NCBI GenBank assembly: GCA_017508315.1
Contig: JAFVZE010000012.1
Coordinates: 1-25,086 of the forward strand
DNA length: 25,086 bases
Source of the DNA: Kiritimatiellia bacterium
Lineage (GTDB): Bacteria; Verrucomicrobiota; Kiritimatiellia; RFP12; UBA1067
Direction of reading: 5' to 3'
The position numbers and the translations under genes are program-made. Position 1 is the first letter of the stretch. Every line of letters begins with the position of its first letter. The notes beneath the pieces were generated by a model that worked only from the letters and a program-made list of their open reading frames with translations, was not told where the DNA came from and did not search any database. Shown here piece after piece: positions 8,754 through 20,000 of the stretch.

Positions 8754-8798
8754 TGATATAATCTGTGCAAATCATTTGATGAACTGTCATCATTTGAT
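8754..8798 (+). promoter_or_regulatory. Integrase promoter with operator-like repeats
   Basis: TGaTATAAT at 8754-8762 is an extended -10. Just downstream are two direct copies of ATCATTTGAT (8771-8780 and 8789-8798), spaced 18 bp apart. Overlapping them is the inverted repeat TGATGA-ACTG-TCATCA (8777-8792). This arrangement could let a repressor, or the integrase itself, control integrase expression. Confidence 0.55.
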
Positions 8799-8813
8799 AG
8801 GAATTGCAACACA

Positions 8814-8845
8814 TTTACACAATGTTTTTCACAACGTTTGTGTAA
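8814..8845. repeat. Inverted TTTACACAA motif pair, left end
   Basis: TTTACACAA at 8814-8822 and its near-perfect inverse TTGTGTAAg at 8837-8845 form 8-bp perfect arms around 15 nt. The same 9-mer occurs exactly twice, also as an inverted pair, at 24062-24102. The likely reading is integrase arm-type or accessory binding sites, which remains an inference. Confidence 0.5.
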
Positions 8846-8863
8846 GCATTCATGGAGGTGGGA

Positions 8864-10054
8864 ATGGAGGCTCAACTCAAGAATATTTGTCCCGGTGTGC
8901 AGGTGCGATCGGGGAAGCGGGGGAAGACTATTCGCTTTAGCTGCATGATTCGCGGGCGGCGTTTTGCCGAAATGTGCCACGAACCGCTTGAGCTTATGAT
9001 AGATCCCCATACCGGGCGCCCGACCAGAACTTTGCGCCAGGAGTACAACAAATGGGTGGACCAATGCGCTGCCAAGGCTGGGATTCGCAATACCGCAGTT
9101 CTTAAGGTTCCGACGATTGCCGAACTTATCGATACTTATGAGCAGATTGCTTGGGAACGTAATCGTGATCCAAATCATAACAAACCTTCTGCCAGAAGCA
9201 TCGATACTGCCGTCAAGAATTTCAATTACTGCCTCGAAGCAAGCGGTCTTAGGGATTCGAGGCCTTACTCCGAGCTTATGGATGTTGACATGATCCGGCA
9301 TATTTTCAAGGTTTTCATGGATTCCGGCATGAAGGGAACGTCCGCTTGGAGCTATGTTTCCGCGCTTCAGTCGGTCACAGCCCGCTGGACGATTGTCGCT
9401 TATCGCGACCGCGGCTTTGAAGTTAAAGCTCCTCTTATCCCAGATTTCGGCAAGGCCCGCGAAGCGCCGTCATATCAGCAGCTTTCGCCGGAACTTGACC
9501 GCAAAATCGATGAATGGATCATGCAGCTTGACAAGAATGCCGATCCTGCATCGCTTTTCTATGTCGTCATGATGAATAATCTCGCCATTCGGCCGAACGA
9601 TATGGGGCAGCTTACCGCCGATAACTTTCCGCTTTCGGACAACGGGCATCATCGCTTTTGTTACATCCCGCAGAAAACCAAAGAATCCAGCAACCGGCGT
9701 GTCGATATTGAGATTCCCGATGCGCTTTGGGAGCAGATTTATTCGCTTACCAAGGAGCGTTATGATGCCGGGGAAATATTGCTGCCGAACTGGAAGTATG
9801 TCGAGTCGATGGTGAACGCTTCCATGCGCCTTATTTGCGGGATGCCGGCGAAAGATTACTGCAAAGCGAGTTATGAACTTCGAAAGCGCTGTCTCCATCG
9901 CGTTATGATTTCCCAGGGTATCGATGTCGCCGTGCAGCTCTCCGGTGACCGGCGCGATACGCTTGAAAAGTATTATGTCGACCCTTATCGGGCGCAGGCA
10001 CCGCTGAAACTTTATCAGCCGCCGACCGCTCCGACGGCGCAATCGCCGCAGTAA
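8864..10054 (+). CDS. int: Tyrosine recombinase (integrase)
   Basis: A 396-aa integrase-type protein. The N-terminal third is basic and DNA-binding-like, and the catalytic domain occupies about residues 190-385. Numbered from the 8864 start, visible catalytic positions are R243 (in LAIRPNDMG), the beta-hairpin lysine K271 or K273 (QKTKESS), R340 (SYELRK) and the nucleophile Y370 or Y371 (LEKYYVD). Two usual histidines differ: the HxxR position is Y337, and the G-H before the tyrosine is G-D362. The ATG at 8864 is preferred because GGAGG at 8854-8858 sits 5 nt before it; an ATG at 8852 would overlap that site. It would integrate and excise the element that follows. A terminator separates it from the next gene. 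Confidence 0.88.
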   Translation: MEAQLKNICPGVQVRSGKRGKTIRFSCMIRGRRFAEMCHEPLELMIDPHTGRPTRTLRQEYNKWVDQCAAKAGIRNTAVLKVPTIAELIDTYEQIAWERNRDPNHNKPSARSIDTAVKNFNYCLEASGLRDSRPYSELMDVDMIRHIFKVFMDSGMKGTSAWSYVSALQSVTARWTIVAYRDRGFEVKAPLIPDFGKAREAPSYQQLSPELDRKIDEWIMQLDKNADPASLFYVVMMNNLAIRPNDMGQLTADNFPLSDNGHHRFCYIPQKTKESSNRRVDIEIPDALWEQIYSLTKERYDAGEILLPNWKYVESMVNASMRLICGMPAKDYCKASYELRKRCLHRVMISQGIDVAVQLSGDRRDTLEKYYVDPYRAQAPLKLYQPPTAPTAQSPQ

Positions 10055-10063
10055 ATCTCAATA

Positions 10064-10083
10064 TTGGGGTAACGTTACCCCAA
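10064..10083. repeat. Perfect 20-bp palindrome after the integrase gene
   Basis: TTGGGGTAAC is followed directly by its reverse complement, 9 nt after the integrase stop codon. It could fold as an 8-bp stem with an ACGT loop, but no T-tract follows on the plus strand. A separate and better terminator lies at 10094. It may be a protein-binding site or protect the mRNA 3' end. Confidence 0.75.
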
Positions 10084-10093
10084 AAACGCACGA

Positions 10094-10120
10094 AGAGAGG
10101 GCATTTTTGCTCTCTCTTTT
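10094..10120 (+). terminator. Rho-independent terminator of the integrase transcript
   Basis: AGAGAGGGC pairs with GCTCTCTCT (nine pairs, one G-T) around an ATTTTT loop and is followed by T-rich sequence. The downstream gene must therefore be read from its own promoter or by readthrough. A possible extended -10 (TGtTAAGAT) lies near 10131-10139. Confidence 0.8.
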
Positions 10121-10175
10121 GCTTTTTCGTGTTAAGATTGCCGTCAGAACAACCACACTAAAAAAGGAAGATCTT

Positions 10176-11012
10176 ATGGCAAGCGAAGAAACGGTCCGGG
10201 AATGGGAAGATAAAGCGGCGAGACAGAAGCGCTTAAATAAGGCGGAAGCCGAATACATCGTGAACGATACCGCTGCGGCCCGCTCGCAGGCAAAAGAGCA
10301 GGCGGAGAACGATCGTCAGCGCGACATCGCTTCCAGCGCGCATGAGCGCGCTATGCAGAGGCGCCGCGAATTCATCGAACGCAATCCTTTCGCGGTTTCC
10401 CCATTCGAGCGCAAGGCCGTTCTCGGCGATCATCAGGCGCGGCAGGATCAGGCGGAGCTTAGGCAGCATGAGATCGACATGGTCAACGAGAAGAATAGGG
10501 GCGCCATCGGAGTTGCCGCGAAGAACGCCGAGGGCATGGCCAATCAGGGCGTGAGAGCTGCTGAAATCAATGCCGGCGTCAGGGAGAGGGAGATTGATGC
10601 CGGGCTTAAGAAACATGAACTTGAGATGGCGACCAACAAGGATATCGCCAAGATTCAGTCGAATACGCAGACGGATATCGCCGCAGGCAACAACCTGACG
10701 ACGCTCAAGACCGCCGAGCTGCAGGGGAAGACGCAGAAGGAGATTGCTGAATTGCAGGGCAAGACCCAGGAGAGCATCGCCGGCAAACAGGCGGATGCGA
10801 CGGTGAATGCTGCGGGAATCACGGCGAAATCGGCAGCTGAAACTCGCCTTGCCGACGCCGCGGCCCGCCGTGCTGAGAGGGAGCAGTCGGCTTTCGAGGG
10901 GTATATGGCCAGGCTTATCGAGTCGTCACCCAAAAACCAGTTGCCTCCAGAATGGGCTAACCTTACGCCGGAGCAGCGGAAAGCCAAGTGGCGACAGATA
11001 ATGGGCCGCTGA
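10176..11012 (+). CDS. Coiled-coil protein, probable partner of the giant polyvalent protein
   Basis: A 278-aa, highly charged, Ala/Glu/Lys-rich protein predicted to be almost entirely helical. There is no signal peptide or membrane segment. An N-terminal charged helix (residues 1-70) leads to a short ERNPFAVSPFERK segment. Long heptad-like helices follow, including near-repeats around AELQGKTQKEI and AELQGKTQESI, and the C-terminus is TPEQRKAKWRQIMG. The ATG at 10176 has AGGAAG upstream; the open frame before it is not needed. I do not recognise a family. A small helical protein just upstream of a giant polyvalent protein recalls the internal virion (ejection) proteins of podophages, and the two genes share an almost identical leader. 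A structural or DNA-delivery role is therefore an inference. Confidence 0.82.
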   Translation: MASEETVREWEDKAARQKRLNKAEAEYIVNDTAAARSQAKEQAENDRQRDIASSAHERAMQRRREFIERNPFAVSPFERKAVLGDHQARQDQAELRQHEIDMVNEKNRGAIGVAAKNAEGMANQGVRAAEINAGVREREIDAGLKKHELEMATNKDIAKIQSNTQTDIAAGNNLTTLKTAELQGKTQKEIAELQGKTQESIAGKQADATVNAAGITAKSAAETRLADAAARRAEREQSAFEGYMARLIESSPKNQLPPEWANLTPEQRKAKWRQIMGR

Positions 11013-11052
11013 GCGATGTGCGGCAGATGAGATTTTCGGGGCGGGCGGATGT

Positions 11053-11072
11053 GCGGATCCTCCGCTCCTTTT
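11053..11072 (+). terminator. Weak hairpin between the coiled-coil and giant genes
   Basis: GCGGA and TCCGC (11053-11065) form a short stem around TCC, followed by TCCTTTT. It could act as a partial terminator that lowers expression of the giant gene relative to the upstream gene. The stem is only five pairs. Confidence 0.35.
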
Positions 11073-11095
11073 ACACTTAAAAAGGGCAGATAAAA

Positions 11096-14000
11096 ATGGC
11101 AAGCGCAAACGACAAGTACAAGACCGGCGACAAGTTCTATTTCACCGACGCCGACGGCAATCATCATGAGACGAATCTCGAAGGGCGTGATCTCTTAAGC
11201 GGGATGACCGAAGTTGAACCGCGGCGATTCGCCGACGCCGACGGCAATGTGTACCGCGTGCCGGAATGGGAGATTGAGGAGTTTACGCGCAACAATATCG
11301 CCGAAGGGCGCAAGGTTTCTCCGCAGTTCCGTATGCGTCAGGGCGGCGGGAATATCGGTGACGCGCTGAGCGGCAATGTCGGCGCGAACGATGTCTGGGT
11401 GAGCGACTATGACAAGGTTCGCGTTCAGGAGCTTAAGGATCGCGGCTGGCAGCGCGTCGAGGGCGAGGGGGACATGACGGCGCTTGAGGCGGCCTTCTCG
11501 CCAAAGACCTACGCCGAATTCTACAGCGATGGCGAGAACCTGAAGGATCTGCCGGAGAATATCGCCCGCGGCGTCACCGGCGCGGCGGTGGCGACTGGCA
11601 CTGGTGCAGTGAAGAACATTCTTGGGCTTTCGGCGTCAGCGCTCGCGTTCGGCATGGATGTGGTCGGAGCGAAAGAAGGCGCAAAAGAACTTCGGCGGAG
11701 CAAGTCCATCGTAGATGAAATGGCCGGGAAGGTGCTCGACTGGAACACCGACAACATTCTCGGCGAGGCTTTCTTTAACGAGGCGGACGGCACGCGCGAG
11801 ATGGTCAATAGCGGATTGAAGGCGGCCGAAGAGCTCGGCGGACTCTACGGGCTCGGGACGGTTGTAAGGGGAGGCGGAAAACTCGTCGCGGCCGGAGCCA
11901 GCGCGCTCAAGCCGGTCGAAGCATCCGGTCGCGTTGCGGGTGCGCTCGTCAGAAGCGGAGAGATCGCCGGAGGATCAAGCCGTACGGCGGCCGTGCTTGA
12001 CAAAATGAGCGAAGCCGGCACAGCCGGCAAGGTCGCCATGGCCACGGTCATGGGCGCCCAGGGATATGAGGATACGCTCGGCGCGGCAGAAGCTGACGGA
12101 AAAGACGCCTCCGACCTGAGAGTTCGTACCGCTGCCGCGATCAACGGTGCGGCGGCAGCGGCGACCGCGCCGCTTTTCGGCAAGCTCACCGGTATTGTCG
12201 GCAAGGATGAGGCCAAGCGCGTCATCATGCGCTCCTACGGTCACATGCTCAAGATGGCGGGGTTGGACACGATTGAAGGCGCGCTTCTCGGCGGCGCGAC
12301 CGGTGTTGCCGGAGAAACTGCTGATGTGATTCTTGGCGGCAAGGCGGATATTGAGGAGCGCGCAAAGCGCGTGTTTACGTCGATGGCCGTCGGCGGCGGG
12401 CTGGTTCTCGGTACCAAGGTGCCCGGTGCGCTCGGCGGGTGGGTAAAGCAGAACCGGCAGCGTTACGCCGCCGCGGCGGCTTATCAGGGCCGCGAAGCAC
12501 TGGAGACGGTCGGGCGCGGCATGCCGCTTACCAAGTCGGAAGTCAATCTTCCGGACGTCAAGGCGGTCACCGTGAACGGCGAAGTCGTCTTCAACGACGG
12601 CTCCATCTATCGGCCCGGGCGCGGCGAGCGGACGCTGCAGCTCGGCGGCGGACTCACGCGCACGGTCGCGGCGGAGCAGGCCACGGTGAAGCTTGCCGAC
12701 GGCACGGTGCTCGACATGAACGGCCGCGTCGTCAGTGTCGCTCCGGGCAAGCTTACCGCTCACGGTGCGCGTGGCGAGGCGCAGACGCCGGCCGAGGTCG
12801 TTTATCGTGAGACGGATCCGGACGCAGCCAACAAGCTGCGCATCGTCGATCCGGCGACGGGCGAGACGGTTGATGTCGCCGAGATCAACAAGCTCCAGGC
12901 GCCGGAGTCGGTGCGCAACTGGTTTGCCGCGAAAGCCGAAGGGCGGGAGCTGCCGCAGCTTGACGCGGATGGCTGGGCGTACATGTCGCTTTATCAGCAG
13001 TCGGCGGGCATGAATCCGCAGATCAGTCAGGCCGCGCAGCTCGCGCTTGAGCAGGTGCGCCTGGGGAAGATGACCTACCGTCAGGCGGCCGAGCTCGTGG
13101 ACAACGCGATCACGACGACGATGGGGAAAAATCCTTCGACCACGTCGATCTACGGCTTCAGAAAGACGCAGGGACCGATCGATCCGAACGTGCCCACGGC
13201 CGACGACGCCGTGGAAGTGAGCGCGCGCGAAGTGCGCACCGACCTTCCGGCGCTCGGTTTCGTGCCGGATGCGCCGCGCGCCGACGGGGCGCTGCCGCGC
13301 TCGACGGTGACGGCCGCCGAGAGGCTTATCGGATATGTCAAGGACGGCACGATCGCGCCGCAGACGGTGGACGTGACGGCGCTTCCGATCACGGTGAGAA
13401 TGAACGGCGCAGATCCCGTGCTGACGATGTTGGATGCCGCGGCGGATTCGCCGGTCGTTATCGTGCGTCAGGCTGATGACGGGACGATGACGGTGCTCAC
13501 CGGGCAGAATACGGTCGAGAAGGCCAGGATCAGCGGAGTCAAGACCATCGAGGCGGTGACGGTCCGCGAAGAGGACGGCTGGGATGTAGAGTCGGCCAGG
13601 GCGATCAGCGCGCTTGCCGGGCTGGAAGCGGGCGGGATGTCGCTGAGTGAGGCGGTCGCCATGGTGCGGCGGCTCGGACTTTCCCGCGAAGATGTGCAGG
13701 AGGTTGCGGGAAATCTTCCCGACGGGCGGCCGGAGCTTGTGAAGAGCGCTGTGGATATCGCCGAGAGGATTTCGCCGGTGGTGGCGGATAGGCTTACAGA
13801 AGAGAATGTCGCTCCGATCGCGGCGCTTTCCGAGGGCGCGAACATGCGCACGCTCGGGCTCGGCTGGGAGAATGTGCAGGAGGGACTGGTCACGGCCATG
13901 CCCGATTTCGCGGACGCCGCACAGGCGAAGGTGGCGGGTATCGTCGCGGCCAACATGCCCGGCGTCGAGCCGGTTCGCGCGTGGCAGATCGCAGAATGGG

Positions 14001-17000
14001 TCGCCGCGCACGCTGAGGACGGCGCGGTCGTGGACGCGCTCAGCGGCGGAGCTGACGGAATCAGGGCGATCGAGCGGATGATGGCCGGCGACGCAGCCGG
14101 GACGACGCCGGTCGAAGAGCCGGACGGCAGCTTCAAGACCGTCAATGAGATCGAGGCGGAGGCGGGCGGAAGCGCGATTGAGAATATCGTCGAGCCGGCC
14201 GTCGACAAGTCGCTTGAGCTTTCCCCGGTCAAAGATCGGCCGGGCACGTTCGGTATCGCGCGTTTTCCCCGTGTTCGGGTAACGGCCGTTACCAACGAGG
14301 GCGGAAAGTTCTGGGTGGTTGAAGGGCTGACCGCACCGGAGATGCTTGACGGACGCAACCGCTATGAGATGGGGAAGTTTCTCTCCGAGCTTGCGGACCG
14401 TGCCGCCGCCGCCGGCATCGAGATCGATCTCGGAGACGGCGCGCTCGTGGAGATCGCCAACGAGCTTGTCGCCAATTACGGCGAAGAGAACCGGGCGAAG
14501 ATTATGCTCGCGCGGCAGAACGCCGTTACCGACGTTCTCAAGAAGTCGCATCTCGCCGACGATGTCGTGAGCGATCCGGAGAAGTTCAACGAGATGCTCA
14601 TGACGTTCCCGGAAGGAGAGAGGTTCGTCAAGGACGGCAAGACCTGGGGCTTCTACAATCCGGCCGACAACAAGATCTATCTGAACGCGGCGCTTTTCGG
14701 CACGCAGACCGGGCTTAACGTCACGATCCACGAATTCGCGCATCCGGCCGTGATCGCCACACGTAAGGCAAATCCGGAGCTTTACAATCGCGGCATGGAG
14801 CTTGTCGGCGAGACCGATTTCTATCGTGAGGTAAGCGAGCATCCCGACTACAGGGATCGCAGCGAGCGGCATCGCCGCGAGGAGGCGCTCGTCAGGCTCC
14901 TCACTTCGCGGCTTGAGGATATCAAGGCGAACGTGCCGGCGAAGATCTACAAGGAGATCGAGGAGTTCGTCAATCAGTTCTGGCGGCGCTTCGGCGAGGC
15001 GAACGGCATCCGCGATCTGACGCCGGCGATGGTGCAGACGATGACGGTCGAGGATATCGCCGACGCCATCGGCGCGGAAATGATGAGCGGGCGACCGTTC
15101 GGAGAGAATGGCGCGGAAAATGCCGCCGCAGAGATGGGGGAGGTGCCTTTTGCGAGGGCGTTGATAGGCGGAAGGGAGACTGCAGTTTCGACCGGGTATC
15201 CACTGTCCATCCGCGATGCGCGTAATCCTGAAAAGGTGTTGGAATTGCTTAGCCCCATCGTCGGTAAGTCCGCCGCGCAGCTTGGCGAGATGAAGTTGAC
15301 GCGGATTGATACTGCATCGATAGAACATCTCCTCAATTCGAAAGCGGCGAGATGGGATAAAGAGGGAATATCGCGAGATGCAAAGCGGCTTTGGAGGGGA
15401 CGTGTCGGAGGGCTTAGCGTTCTTGATGATATAATCGCCACGTCAAACCTTGGTGTGGAGGAATTTGCCAAACACCACAATAAAGATTGGAAGAAGGGTG
15501 CGAAATTTTACAGGGCGAACACTCGCTTTGCAATCGAAGTGAAAAATGGGTATGAGATTTATCCATGCCAGTTGATTGTTGCCGAGATGAAAAACGGCGA
15601 ACGCTACGTTTACGACCTTGTTGAAATAAAGAAACCGACCCTTTCCGCATCGGCTGGGAATGCCAACCTTAACATGACCCTTGGGTCGACTCGTACGGGG
15701 GAATCGGTTGCTTCAAGCGGAAGTATATCACAAATCGGAGTCAGCGCGCAAGAGGACGCGGCATATCTTGATGCCGTCAAGCGCGGCGATATGGAGACGG
15801 CGCAGAAACTTCTTAAGGTAGCGTGGGAAAGGAATGGATATTCGCAGTTGCGGAACCATCTGGATGCGCATGCCGCACCGAGCGCACCGGTGGAAGCGGA
15901 GAATTTCAGGAATGTCGAAGCTTTGATGGAAGCGCGTGAGGAGGGCTGGGATCTGAATCTTTGGGCTATTGCAAAGGGGATATCCGGACAGCCCAATGAT
16001 TTCTTTAGCGAACAGGGCCCGCGTCTTTATATGTATGACGATAAGGCCGGCATTGAAGCGCAGAAGGAAATCGCAAAGGCGATCTCTATGATTCAGGCTG
16101 GATTGAACACTCGCATCAATGTTTATCGGGCCGTTCCCAAGAATATCAAGTCCGATTTTCTCCAGAGTGGCGGGGAGTGGGTGTCCCCTTCAAAAACATA
16201 TGCCGAAAATCATGGAAAGTTCCGCTTTGGTGAGGGCGAGTATCGAATTATCGAACGTCTTGTTCCCGCTGAACATCTTTGGTGGGATGGAAGTGACGCC
16301 CGTGAATGGGGGTATGATGATGGGCGTCAGTATGTTTATGCTAACACTGAAAACGGCAGTAAACTCGCCACGGTCACATACGATGACGCAGGCAATGTGA
16401 TACCACTCTCGCAGAGGTTCAATCAGCAGAAAGCCGATATCCGCTTCGCCCGCGGCGGGGCGGAGCGCAGCGTGTTTGTCGCGGGCCGGGCGAGAGTCGC
16501 CGAGGACGCGGGAGCGGGCGAGCGGACGCCCAGCGCGATCGCCGCGAGTAAAGAGCTTTCGCGCGCGGTGCCGACGGCGCTTTCGCAGGCCGGGCAGAAC
16601 CGGTACATTTCGCTGCCGCTCTCCGAACTTGAGTGGCTGCGCAAACGCCTCACCGGCAATGCCGCTCCGGCGCATCTGGCAGAGCGCCTTTACGGCGGAA
16701 AGAACGCCGCGCATACCCGCGCCGGAAAGCTCGTCATCGCCGCGGATATCTTCGGCTCCGTCGACAAGACGGACATGGCGGAGATCAAGGACGCGCTCAA
16801 GGCGGCGGGATATTTCCGCGACGAGGACCCGGCGTGGTGCCTGACGCAGAACGCCGCAGACGTCCGCGCCGAGCACGAGCGCAGCGAATCGAAGCTTGCC
16901 GACGAGCTGATCGCCCGGTCCGAGCGGAGGATAGCCGGACGGGAAGCGGGTGGGCACGCCGCCGCGCGCGGCATTTACGCCGACGAGCTTGCCAAGATCG

Positions 17001-20000
17001 TCATGAATCTGCCGAGCGGCCAGGCGGCGCCCGGCACGATCGGGAAGGTCAAGACGATTGCCGACGCGCTCATGCGGCGCGTGAGCGGTCTTGCGAATCA
17101 GGCGGATCAGGCGGACTACTTTCTTGACTGGGCGCAGGGCGGCTCGCCGGAGGCGCCGCGCACGGATGAGGAGCGCGCGGCGCAGATGTTCGGCGCGTTC
17201 ATGGTTATGCCGCTTGAGATGCATAGCCGTGCGAACGGATGGTTTACCTCGATTGTCGGTACCATTGTTTCGGATCCCAAGCTCAATCAGGCGTGGCGCT
17301 CGCTGTCGCTGCGTTCTACCGGGGCGCGGCAGTCGGCCGATGCCGTTGCCGAGCAGATCTTAAGGAGCGTCAACCGTTCGTCCGAGCTGGCGATTCACGC
17401 GATGCAGGAGGAGGGCCGCGCGCCGATTCCGGCGGGAGACTGGAAGGCGCGAATGAAGGAGAGTTTCTTCGTCGCGTTCGACGACAAGCTTGGTTGTGTT
17501 GTCGCCCGTGTCGACGACAGGGTGCGTGCCTACCGGCGTGCCAAGAAAGAGGTGATGAAGAAGGCGCGCACGCCGCAGGAGAAAGCTGCGCTGCAGGCAG
17601 AGATCGACCGCTTCATGGGCGAGGCGGCGAAGAATCTGAACCAGTTCGAGCTTTCGCGCACGGCCTACGAGCGCGGCGCGTTCAACGAAGGGCTCAGGTA
17701 TCTTTACCGGATGCGCGAGCTTGAGGACCGCGCGACGATCACATGGAAGCTTTCCGAGGATGACAAGCTCCTTTATCTCAACTTCAGGCGCGTCATCGAG
17801 ACGGACGGACGCTCGGGCTCATTCGGCATCAGTCCGCGCCAGGCGCAGATTGAGCTTGACGCGATGGAGAAGAAGCTCGGTCCGGAGCGCTGGGCGCACC
17901 TTGTGGAGTACGGCAAGGAGTTTCACGCGATCATCGAACAGGAAGTCCTTGACGATCCGCGCGTGACGCAGATGTTCGGCAAGGATTTTGTCGATTACTG
18001 CCGCACGCAGACGAATTACGTGACGACAAAGCGCACGTTCAGCCCGGAGGAGCTTGAGCAGATCGAGATCACCCGCGAAGCGGTGCGTCAGCGCGGAGTT
18101 CATGGCGGCGATGACGTCATTACGCAGATGTTCACGTACGGCCAGCGCTCCGGCGGGATCGACAAGAACGAAAATCTGGCGACGCAGAGGCTCAAGGGCA
18201 GCATGGCCGCGGCGGCGGATCAGCGCGCGGCTACCTGGGAGAAGCATCAGGCGATCATGCAGGCGGTCCGGCGCAACGCGATGGTGATCGACCTTAAGCG
18301 ACTGCTCATTGAGGCGGGCGTTACCGGCGTGAGCGACCACCGGCGCGGCACCGCCGGCTTCCCGGACAACAGGCGCTACGGGCATTTGAACTATATGCTG
18401 AACGGGCAGAAGCGCACGCTCGTCGTTCCGAGGGAGATTGCCGACGGATTCGACCGTGACGCTGAAGCGATCCGGCTTCTGACGGCGATCAACAACTTTG
18501 CCCGCAATGGGTATATCGACTGGAATATCGGCTTCCGCCTGCTGGCCAACCCGGTCTACGACCAGAGCAGCTTCTATTGGAAGATGCCCGGGACGCGCGA
18601 GCCGATCGCACAAAGCGTCGCCCGCGCCGTCGTGCCCGGAGGAGATGCGCTTTTCGCGGTCGTGACGCAGTGGATGGTGCGTAAGATTCCGGTCACGGGC
18701 AAGCTGTTCGGACCGCACAGCTTCCAGGCGCATCTGCCGAAGGCGCAGGCCATCGTCGATTATCTGCGAAAACCCCATGAATGGAGCGCGAAGATGGCGA
18801 AGGCGGAGGCGCGCGGCGACACGGCCGCGATGGCCGATCTTCTGCAGCTGCGCGACGAGGCGCTCGAGGTTTTGCGTGCGAACATGTTCCTGCCGACCGG
18901 CAGCAACTTCCAGCACGGCAAGAGCGAAGGCTTCGCGGCGGATGTCATGTCCGCGAAGGGCATGAAGACGGCGGCGCAGATCGCCGAGAGCGAGGCGGCG
19001 ATGACAACGCGGCAGAAGCTGGTGAGGGCGGTCAATATCTTTAAGAAGAATGCCGCGGCGGAGGAGGGCGACGACATGGTCGCCAAGGTCGACGCGTTTC
19101 TCCACGACCAGAAGGAGTTCGGGAATGTGCGAACGGTTCAGGAATCCGGCGCGCTCGTCAAGAAGAACGTGGCGACGCCGGAGTTCGACCGCAAGGGGAA
19201 GGCGACGAAGGGTATTCAGTCATCGCTCTTCCAGTTCTTCAATGTGTCCATAAAGAATTATTTCGCGCTCGGCAGGGCTGCGAGGAACATTCCGGGCCAG
19301 GTGGCTGCAAGGGCCGCGAACGTCGGGAACGGGCGCATCATATCCGGTATGCTCACGGTCGGCGTGGCGGCGGTCGCCATGCTCAAGGCTGCGGGCGGCG
19401 ATGAGGAGAAGGCGCGAAAACGGTTCGGCATATTCTTCGATTGGGCGAATTTCGTGTATAAGGCGGCCAAGAATTTCTCCAAATACACGCGCGAGAACTA
19501 CGCGGCGATTCCGATCTGGCTTAGTAAGAACGGCTACACCACGATCAGTATCGCCGGTGCCCTATCTTCGGAAGACAAGTTCGTCACGCCGTGGGCGGAT
19601 TACCTGGTGCAGAAGCTCGCGAGCGACGTTTACGGAATTGCGGCGGAGCCTTCGCTCGCGGAGACAGCCGCGCGTGCGACGATCAAGAATGTTGTGCCGG
19701 ATCTGCAGCTCTCGGCGCCGGCGTTCAAGATCATCAATGACGCGGTGGTGAGCCATTGGGAGAACCCGACCGACTTCTTTACCGGCCGCAAGACTTATGA
19801 CAACGACGTCTGGGCGATGCGCGGCGAAAGTCTTGGAGACTACGGGCGATTCGCCGGGCATGTCGGCATGCGCCTTTGGAACGATCTCGGCGGACGAGCT
19901 CTCTGGCAGTTAGATATGCAGGGCGAGAACGTGCACGATGAGACGCCGGAGACGGTGACGAGAGTTCTCAGGTGGATTCCGGCCGTCTCGCCGGCGCTCT

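Larger units (their letters stand above)
8521..8863. other. Gene-free region between the helicase and the integrase
   Basis: No credible gene lies in these 343 nt. They hold a perfect palindrome (8630-8661), an extended -10 promoter (8754-8762), direct and inverted repeats (8771-8845) and the ribosome-binding site GGAGG (8854-8858). The position directly upstream of an integrase gene is where an attachment site is usually found. Confidence 0.7.

Noticed and set aside
10064..10083. Intrinsic terminator at the 20-bp palindrome
   Set aside because: No T-tract follows on the plus strand, and a much better terminator lies just downstream at 10094-10120.
11975..15328. 1117-codon open frame on the minus strand opposite the giant gene
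   Set aside because: It is Arg/His/Leu-rich, lacks a ribosome-binding site and recognisable motifs, and lies antisense to a well-supported gene. Long shadow frames are common opposite GC-rich codons.
17819..19105. 428-codon minus-strand frame opposite the giant gene's C-terminal half
   Set aside because: Same reasoning: no motifs, no start signals, and His/Arg/Leu-rich shadow composition.
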